Below are positions 1-4,608 of a stretch of DNA of 7,754 nucleotides, one piece after another. The DNA is from Chloroflexota bacterium. GTDB taxonomy: Bacteria; Chloroflexota; Anaerolineae; Anaerolineales; Villigracilaceae. Position 1 is the first letter of the stretch, and each line of letters opens with the position of its first letter. A program made the translations under genes and the position numbers. The DNA is taken from assembly GCA_016191985.1 (NCBI GenBank), contig JACPVB010000264.1:1-7754 (forward strand). The letters run 5' to 3'. Under the pieces are notes generated by a model. The model ran no database searches. It saw only the letters and a list, made by a program, of their open reading frames with translations, and was not told where the DNA came from.

Positions 1-1
1 C

Positions 2-322
2 ATTCTGCTTGCAGGCTCGTTCATCGTCTTTGTAAAAAATATCCGCACATCCAAGCATTTGCCACTGGTGCTCGGACTGCTTGGCACGCTGGCTTTCAAC
101 TTCCTCCTGCACATGGTCTACGGCACGGAGCTTTTCCTCTATACGCCATACTGGATGTATGCGCTGGTTTTCTTCATTGCCCTGTCCCTCTCTGAATTTG
201 CAGATAAAGCATGGTTCCACTTCGCATTGACTTTTGTTGTGCTGACTCTAATGGTCAACAACCTCTGGTTCATCCTCACCATCCTGCGCGGGCTGGCTCC
301 TTTTTATGCGGCAGCGCCATAA
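2..322 (+). CDS. Polytopic membrane protein, C-terminal fragment (5' end outside window)
   Basis: The reading frame is open from the first bases of the window and ends at TAA 320-322. Only the last 106 residues are seen, so any start codon inside the window (for example the TTG at 59) is unlikely to be the real one. The fragment is almost wholly hydrophobic, with about four membrane-spanning stretches. One short polar loop, YGTELFLYTPYW, lies between two of them. This resembles the C-terminal end of multipass envelope proteins or GT-C-like glycosyltransferases, but no catalytic motif is visible, so I do not assign a family. It is followed on the same strand, after 46 bp, by a small membrane-anchored protein and then a GT-C-like glycosyltransferase, which makes a role in envelope glycans or lipids plausible by context only. 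Confidence 0.75.
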   Translation: MLLAGSFIVFVKNIRTSKHLPLVLGLLGTLAFNFLLHMVYGTELFLYTPYWMYALVFFIALSLSEFADKAWFHFALTFVVLTLMVNNLWFILTILRGLAPFYAAAP

Positions 323-368
323 CTTGTTCGTTTATGGGGTCTCCTATTGAAAGCGGTAAAATAAGGCA

Positions 369-794
369 ATGAAATCCATTCGGAATTTTGCACCCATAAC
401 GCTGGCGATTTTGTCCATTGTCATGGCGGCTTATCAATTTATTCAAGTCTTTAGCTCTGCGGAATGGAAAAATCCGTCAGCGGAGATGGTGACAAAGTGG
501 GAAAACCAGGTTCAGGCACTGCGCGAGGCGCTCCCTTCCGATGTACATCGGGCTGGTTATGTGGATCAATCCATGCTGGGTGAAAATTCCATACCCTTTG
601 ATGCCAATGAATTCCAATTGATGCAATATTCTGTAGCCCCTGTTGTGCTTAAGATCGGAATTGGAGAGGCCTGGATCATTGGGAACTTCGATAACGATGT
701 GGATTTTCGTCCCTGGCTTGATAAAAAATTGGGCAGGTATGATATTCAGAGTTTTGGGTTTGGCCTGCATCTCATTCATAAGTTGGGAAAATAG
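369..794 (+). CDS. Small membrane-anchored protein of unknown function next to a glycosyltransferase
   Basis: This 141-residue protein is not recognised with certainty. Residues about 8-28 form one hydrophobic segment after a short positive N-terminus (MKSIRNF). That fits a signal anchor with the remaining ~110 residues outside the membrane. The soluble part contains ALPSDVHRAGYVDQ (about 54-67), then LMQYSVAPVVL (about 84-94) and EAWIIGNFDND (about 100-110). There are no cysteines and no obvious catalytic triad. The start ATG 369 is preceded closely by AAGG at 363-366, which is an unusually short spacing. The stop TAG 792-794 directly abuts the ATG of the next gene, a GT-C-like glycosyltransferase, so the two are probably co-translated. 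I infer an accessory role to that enzyme or to its product. The antisense frame over 477-779 is a shadow. Confidence 0.7.
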   Translation: MKSIRNFAPITLAILSIVMAAYQFIQVFSSAEWKNPSAEMVTKWENQVQALREALPSDVHRAGYVDQSMLGENSIPFDANEFQLMQYSVAPVVLKIGIGEAWIIGNFDNDVDFRPWLDKKLGRYDIQSFGFGLHLIHKLGK

Positions 795-2153
795 ATGAAG
801 CTTCTTTTATCGTATGCAGGGTTGGCTCCGCGTATTTTGCTGGGATTTTGGATCGTTCATTTCCTATGGAAGTCAGCAGATAAAAATACGTTTGGGGTAA
901 AGGTGTTCCTCTCCGCCGCGGTGGGATTTGGTTTCTCGTCGCTGATGGGATTCCTTTGGATATGGGCAAACCTGCCGCTCGCTGCATACGCTGTTCTGGA
1001 GAGCGTCTTTGCCATTCTGTTGACTGGCTGGATGTTTTACAGGCATTGGAATGAATGGAACTCCTTTTTTAATTCTGTTACATTGAAAAATAAAATCAAT
1101 CCTGTTTGGGGAATCATTTTGCTCACAGGTGTTTTTCTCTTTGCTTTCAACTTGTGGATGTATGCCCTGCAATATCCCCACGGACGCCCCGATGCCTGGA
1201 TCAACTGGAACGTGGTGGCGCGCTTTATCCATCTTGGCGGCGCAGAGTGGCAGACCACTTTCTTGAGGCAGTTGGATCATCCCGACTATCCCCTGTTTTT
1301 GGCAATGACCAATGCCATTACGTGGACGCTTACTCGTTCCTCTTCCGTGTGGGGGCCGATTACCTTTCACTTTGTCCTTTCGTTTTTTACAGCGGGTTTA
1401 TTGTTTGCATTCGTCCATTTGTTGCGCGGGTTCAGACAAGCTGTTTTGGTGACGCTTTTCTTTATCGTCCTTCCGTTTACTGTTGACAACGGCATGAGAC
1501 AATATGCCGACTTGCTTTTGTCCTATCTCATCCTTGCGGCAGGTGGACTTACCTTGTTGTACTTCAACCAGCGAGACAGCCGCACTGCGCTTCTGGCTGG
1601 ATTCCTTGTGGGGTTGGCAGGGTGGACAAAAAATGAAGGCCTGGTAACCATTGTTGGCTTTACAGCGGTTTGGGTTGTGGTTGGCTTTCGCAGGGAACGC
1701 CCGGCTCTGAAAAATTACCTGCTTGGTTTGGTTTTTCCGCTTATTGTGGTCATCCTTTTCAAGTTATTCCTCGCCCCACCCAACGACCTTATCGCCAGCA
1801 AAGGGGACATGCTCGATAAGATCACAGATATTGGACGGTACACGCTCATTCTTCGGGAAGCTGGGTTCACCTTCTGGAAGATTGGCTCAGTCCCTGTCAA
1901 TATGATTGGACTTATAATCATCTACGCAATTCTGGTCGGCAGGGGCAGGGCAAATTTTGCAGGTATGTGGATGATCGGAGTCGTTATTTTGATTCAATTA
2001 TCGGCATACTTTATTATTTACCTGCTCACGCCACACGACCTGACATGGCATTTGAACACGTCGCTGGATCGTTTATATTCTCATGTATTCCCATTGGCTT
2101 TATTATGGGTTTTCATCTGGCTCAAGTCTCCACGGGAACTTTCTGCCCCATAA
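795..2153 (+). CDS. GT-C fold glycosyltransferase-like integral membrane protein (GT39/ArnT-like)
   Basis: This 452-residue protein has about ten or more hydrophobic segments. The layout matches GT-C enzymes that transfer a sugar from a polyprenyl-phosphate donor to an acceptor on the outer face of the membrane. A first large non-cytoplasmic loop at about 123-166 carries GRPDAWINWN, with Asp133 in the place where GT-C enzymes keep their catalytic acidic residue, followed by HPDYPLF (162-168). Later landmarks are RQYADLLLSY (about 235-244), GWTKNEG (276-282) and TPHDLTWHLNTSLDRL (about 412-427) near the C-terminus. ATG 795 starts right after the preceding TAG. The purine-rich GGGAAAATAG just upstream is the only ribosome-binding candidate. 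Family placement rests on these motifs and topology; donor and acceptor cannot be told. It could equally be annotated as a hypothetical membrane protein. Confidence 0.75.
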   Translation: MKLLLSYAGLAPRILLGFWIVHFLWKSADKNTFGVKVFLSAAVGFGFSSLMGFLWIWANLPLAAYAVLESVFAILLTGWMFYRHWNEWNSFFNSVTLKNKINPVWGIILLTGVFLFAFNLWMYALQYPHGRPDAWINWNVVARFIHLGGAEWQTTFLRQLDHPDYPLFLAMTNAITWTLTRSSSVWGPITFHFVLSFFTAGLLFAFVHLLRGFRQAVLVTLFFIVLPFTVDNGMRQYADLLLSYLILAAGGLTLLYFNQRDSRTALLAGFLVGLAGWTKNEGLVTIVGFTAVWVVVGFRRERPALKNYLLGLVFPLIVVILFKLFLAPPNDLIASKGDMLDKITDIGRYTLILREAGFTFWKIGSVPVNMIGLIIIYAILVGRGRANFAGMWMIGVVILIQLSAYFIIYLLTPHDLTWHLNTSLDRLYSHVFPLALLWVFIWLKSPRELSAP

Positions 2154-2198
2154 TGAGATTTACTTCAAGGAAGGTCTTTATTCAGGCTTAACTACGCA

Positions 2199-2207
2199 TG
2201 GTAGAAT
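2199..2207 (+). promoter_or_regulatory. Candidate extended -10 promoter for the nucleotidyltransferase-coaX pair
   Basis: The 96-bp spacer between the glycosyltransferase and the next gene holds TGgTAGAAT, an extended -10 element with TAGAAT at 2202-2207. The -10 hexamer is identical to the one in front of the tRNA-Glu in this window. No good -35 is found 16-18 bp upstream, as expected if the TGn extension compensates. A transcript would start near 2214, about 36 nt before ATG 2250. No terminator hairpin for the upstream gene is seen in the spacer, so read-through from the glycosyltransferase is also possible. Confidence 0.4.
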
Positions 2208-2249
2208 AGAAATAGAAACAGGAACGTTTCAAGTCAACTGTGAGAAGCC

Positions 2250-2774
2250 ATGCAAGCCCTTGATTTTTGGAAAACCGTCACAATGGATCACTCCAATCTG
2301 CTTGAAAACCTGATCGCTTATTTACGAAAACATGAGATTCGGTTTTGCGTAATCGGTGGTCAGGCGGTCAACGCGTATGTGGAGCCGTTGGTAAGCCTTG
2401 ACCTGGATTTGGCTGTGGCAGTTTCTCAGATCGAAAAAATCGAGACGCTTCTTGAAAAACAATTTACCCTAAAGCGATTTCCTCATAGTTTGAACATTTC
2501 GATTTCAGGTTCCGATCTTAGAGTGCAAATCCAGACAGACGAGCGCTATGGCGCATTCCTCGATCATGCAACCGTGCAAAACGTACTGGGCATGGAATTG
2601 CCTGTTGCCAGTATCGAGGATGTGTTGATGGGGAAAATTTGGGCTGTTTCAGATACAGAACGAAGGGGAAGCAAGAGACAAAAAGACCTGGCTGATATTG
2701 CCCGTATCCTTGAAAAATACCCTGAACTACGCGAAAAAGTTCCTCAGGGAATCCTCGCCCGCCTCATGGATTAA
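2250..2774 (+). CDS. Nucleotidyltransferase-fold protein (MNT/AbiEii-like)
   Basis: This 174-residue protein has the start of a minimal nucleotidyltransferase fold: a short helical N-terminus, VIGGQAV (34-40), then SLDLDLAV (49-56) giving the paired acidic residues Asp51 and Asp53. The expected third acidic strand reads DLRVQIQTDERY (89-100), with Gln rather than Asp at the key place. The C-terminal half has VASIEDVLMGKIWAVSD (119-135) and RRGSKRQKDLADIARIL (138-154), a Lys-Asp signature seen in AbiEii/DUF6036-type proteins. Substrate and partner are unknown; no cognate antitoxin gene lies beside it. The start is uncertain: ATG 2250 (weak GAG at 2242) or ATG 2283, which begins MDHSNLL and would still keep the whole fold. 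It ends 2 bp before coaX, so the two are likely co-transcribed and coupled. Confidence 0.8.
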   Translation: MQALDFWKTVTMDHSNLLENLIAYLRKHEIRFCVIGGQAVNAYVEPLVSLDLDLAVAVSQIEKIETLLEKQFTLKRFPHSLNISISGSDLRVQIQTDERYGAFLDHATVQNVLGMELPVASIEDVLMGKIWAVSDTERRGSKRQKDLADIARILEKYPELREKVPQGILARLMD

Positions 2775-2776
2775 CC

Positions 2777-3541
2777 ATGCTCCTCACCATTGACATTGGC
2801 AACACCAATCTGACTCTCGGCCTGTATGAAGGCGATAAGCTTGGCGCGCATTGGCGTCTCGCCACGGACCATAACCGTATGCCCGATGAATACGGCTTAC
2901 AATTTCTAGGTCTCCTGCAAAACGCGGGAAAAACGTTAAATGACCTTGAAGGCATTTCGCTGGCATCCGTTGTACCGCCATTGACAGGACGAGTCACCCA
3001 GGCCTGCCGCGAATATTTGAAACAAGAGCCGCTGGTTGTGGATACGGGCGTCAAAACGGGGATCAAAATCCGTTACGAGGACCCGCGGGCTGTGGGCGCG
3101 GACCGTGTCTGTGATGCGGTAGCAGTGATGAAGCTGTACGGCGGCCCCGCCTGCGTGGTGGACTTTGGCACGGCGACTACCTTCAACGCGCTCACCAAAG
3201 ATGGTGATTACCTCGGCGGCGCGATCACGGCGGGAATTAACCTTGCGGCGGAGGCCTTATTCACGCGCGCGGCAAAACTTCCGCGCATTGATTTACAGGT
3301 TCCGCCCTCCGTCATTGGGCGCAACACGGTTCATGCGATGCAATCGGGTCTACTGTTTGGGTACGTGAGCATGGTCGAGGGAATGGTGGCAAGATTCAGG
3401 TCCGAACTGGGAGGCGAGATGAAAGTCATCGCTACGGGTGGGCTGGCGGAAGTCGTCGCCAAAGAGACGCAGGTGATTGATATCATCGCTCCCTGGCTGA
3501 CGTTGGATGGCCTGCGATTGATCTGGGAACTTAATCGCTGA
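2777..3541 (+). CDS. coaX: Type III pantothenate kinase
   Basis: CoaX phosphorylates pantothenate with ATP to 4'-phosphopantothenate, the first step of coenzyme A synthesis, in the cytosol. The 254-residue length is normal for the family. The ASKHA-fold signatures are present in order: DIGNTN (6-11, phosphate loop with Asp6), GADR (107-110, with Asp109 the likely catalytic base), DFGTATT (129-135), GGAITAG (147-153) and the late ATGG (219-222). Type III enzymes resist CoA feedback and need a monovalent cation; that is family knowledge. ATG 2777 lies 2 bp after the stop of the nucleotidyltransferase gene and no Shine-Dalgarno is visible, so initiation probably depends on ribosomes ending the upstream gene. 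The 3' end overlaps the convergent permease gene by 11 bp, leaving no room for a terminator between them. The gene looks intact. Confidence 0.96.
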   Translation: MLLTIDIGNTNLTLGLYEGDKLGAHWRLATDHNRMPDEYGLQFLGLLQNAGKTLNDLEGISLASVVPPLTGRVTQACREYLKQEPLVVDTGVKTGIKIRYEDPRAVGADRVCDAVAVMKLYGGPACVVDFGTATTFNALTKDGDYLGGAITAGINLAAEALFTRAAKLPRIDLQVPPSVIGRNTVHAMQSGLLFGYVSMVEGMVARFRSELGGEMKVIATGGLAEVVAKETQVIDIIAPWLTLDGLRLIWELNR

Positions 3542-4448
3542 ACCGCAATAAGATCACACCGATCAGTACCAGCAAGCCGCCGAAGAGTTGTGTGCCAGTG
3601 AGAATTTCATTTAACAAAAAGTACGCCCAGACTGCGGTGAAGGCAGGCTCAAGCGTGGCGATGAGATTTGCAGTGGTGGGAGAAAGATAGCGGATGCTCA
3701 GCGTGTAAAGCCCAAAGCCGCCGAGCGTGGGAGCAACGCCGAGGAAGAACAAAAGTCCCCAGCCAGGGACAGAGTTACCAAGCCAGAGCATATCTTCAAA
3801 GATGGGTTGCCTTGTAAGAAACAGGTCACTGCCGATGTTGAAGAAAAATAAAAATACTGTGGCGATTGAAAAACTGTAAAGCAATGCAGTCCATGAATCG
3901 ATGGACTTGTCAGATGCGGATTTTCCTTGCAGGTTGTAAATAGCAAACAGCAAACCTGTCAGCAAGCCGAAGATGATTCCCAACGGGTTGAGATTCCATG
4001 CCGAGGGATCGTATGCGCCCGAAACGAAAACAATTCCCGCAAGGCTGAGCAAAATGGAAACAACCTTGATGGCGCTGAATGTTTCCTTGAAAATAATTTT
4101 GCTTAAGATGGCCGTCATTGCGGGCGAGGAAAATGCCATGACGGTGGCAACAGCCGCCCCGTTGTATTGAACCGAAAAGGTCCACATCGAGTTGAAGACT
4201 GCGAGCACAAATCCATACACAACCATGAATCCCCAGTGCGTGCGATCAAGTGGAAAGCGCGGGCGGGCGAACAGCAGCAATCCCACCACCATGCCAAATG
4301 AAACGAACAGGTCGCGCCAGAATGCCAGCACCAGCGAAGGCAGTTGATAATTTTTACTGAGATAGCTGATGATAATGCCGGTGGACGACCAGAGAACGGT
4401 GGCGGTGAGTGCGATGATGTATCCGCGTGATTTCGATGAGTGGGTCAT
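3531..4448 (-). CDS. EamA-family (DMT superfamily) transporter
   Basis: This 305-residue protein has ten hydrophobic segments arranged as two EamA repeats, at about residues 10-142 and 155-302. That is the usual size and layout of drug/metabolite permeases such as RhaT- or YdcZ-type exporters. The first repeat begins GYIIALTATVLWSSTGIIIS and ends with FKETFSAIKVVSILLSLAGIVFVS. The second ends ATLEPAFTAVWAYFLLNEILTGTQLFGGLLVLIGVILL, the typical 'EPxxxxxxxxxxLxE' motif of the family. The substrate cannot be predicted. ATG 4448 has a good AAAGGAA ribosome-binding site (4453-4459). The tRNA-Glu terminator lies only about 15 nt upstream of the start codon and no separate promoter is apparent, so expression may rely on read-through. 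The stop codon lies inside the convergent coaX end. Confidence 0.9.
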   Translation of the reverse strand: MTHSSKSRGYIIALTATVLWSSTGIIISYLSKNYQLPSLVLAFWRDLFVSFGMVVGLLLFARPRFPLDRTHWGFMVVYGFVLAVFNSMWTFSVQYNGAAVATVMAFSSPAMTAILSKIIFKETFSAIKVVSILLSLAGIVFVSGAYDPSAWNLNPLGIIFGLLTGLLFAIYNLQGKSASDKSIDSWTALLYSFSIATVFLFFFNIGSDLFLTRQPIFEDMLWLGNSVPGWGLLFFLGVAPTLGGFGLYTLSIRYLSPTTANLIATLEPAFTAVWAYFLLNEILTGTQLFGGLLVLIGVILLRFSD

Positions 4449-4452
4449 GGGT

Positions 4453-4459
4453 TCCTTTC
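4453..4459 (-). promoter_or_regulatory. Ribosome-binding site of the EamA permease gene
   Basis: On the - strand AAAGGAA precedes ATG 4448 by 4 nt. It fixes the start and sits between the terminator U-tract and the gene. The four bases CCTT just upstream (4460-4463) can pair with AAGG of this site over a 2-nt loop, a weak hairpin that could mask it. Confidence 0.6.
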
Positions 4460-4463
4460 AAGG

Positions 4464-4486
4464 AAAAACCCCGCGATTGCGGGGTT
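4464..4486 (-). terminator. Intrinsic terminator of tRNA-Glu
   Basis: Read on the - strand, an 8-bp GC-rich stem (AACCCCGC / GCGGGGTT) with loop AATC runs straight into a run of U residues (A tract at 4464-4468 on the + strand). It begins 7 nt after the mature tRNA 3' end. On the + strand the stem is followed by AGGGG rather than a T-run, so it works in one direction only. Confidence 0.88.
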
Positions 4487-4493
4487 AGGGGTG

Positions 4494-4566
4494 TGCCCCC
4501 ACGGGAATTCGAATCCCGGTTTAAGCCTTGAGAGGGCTTCGTCCTGGGCCGCTAGACGATGGGGGC
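4494..4566 (-). tRNA. tRNA-Glu (anticodon CUC)
   Basis: The 73-nt cloverleaf is complete. The acceptor stem is GCCCCCA / TGGGGGC with discriminator A. The D arm starts with G10-T-C-T pairing to GGAC. The anticodon stem is AAGCC / GGCTT around the loop CTCTCAA, which puts CTC at positions 34-36, reading GAG codons. A 4-nt variable loop and a T arm CGGGA-TTCGAAT-TCCCG complete the fold. CCA is not encoded (CAC follows), so it must be added after transcription. The gene starts 19 bp after the lutBC stop codon, with its own promoter upstream and an intrinsic terminator behind it. A second tRNA-Glu (UUC) for GAA codons would be expected elsewhere in the genome. Confidence 0.97.
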
Positions 4567-4579
4567 ATGAGCGGGCTGT

Positions 4580-4608
4580 ATTCTATCACCCTGAATTTGA
4601 ATCGTCAA
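4580..4608 (-). promoter_or_regulatory. Promoter of tRNA-Glu, embedded in the 3' end of lutBC
   Basis: On the - strand TTGACG (4603-4608) and TAGAAT (4580-4585) are separated by exactly 17 bp. The -10 is preceded by TGA, which also fits the TGn extension. Transcription would start around 4573, giving a leader of about 7 nt before the mature tRNA 5' end. The -35 and spacer lie within the last codons of lutBC, and the lutBC stop TGA (4586-4588) directly abuts the -10 hexamer. The match to the sigma-70 consensus is 5 of 6 at -35 and 5 of 6 at -10. Confidence 0.85.

Noticed and set aside
345..368. Promoter just before the small membrane protein (TAAAAT at 357-362)
   Set aside because: No -35 at a fitting distance, and the start point would fall on the ATG itself, so the support is too weak.
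873..1370. Antisense open frame over the glycosyltransferase
   Set aside because: It is low-complexity in character, has no family signature, and sits opposite a clear multi-pass membrane protein frame.
2213..2232. Short hairpin GAAAC/GTTTC in the spacer before the nucleotidyltransferase
   Set aside because: Only 5 bp, low GC and no T-run; not a credible terminator or riboswitch.
2250..2774. Toxin-antitoxin system based on the AbiEii-like fold
   Set aside because: No AbiEi-like or other antitoxin gene is adjacent; the neighbour is coaX.
4494..4566. tRNA-Glu as an integration (att) site of a mobile element
   Set aside because: No integrase, no repeated tRNA 3' end nearby, and the flanks are ordinary operons.
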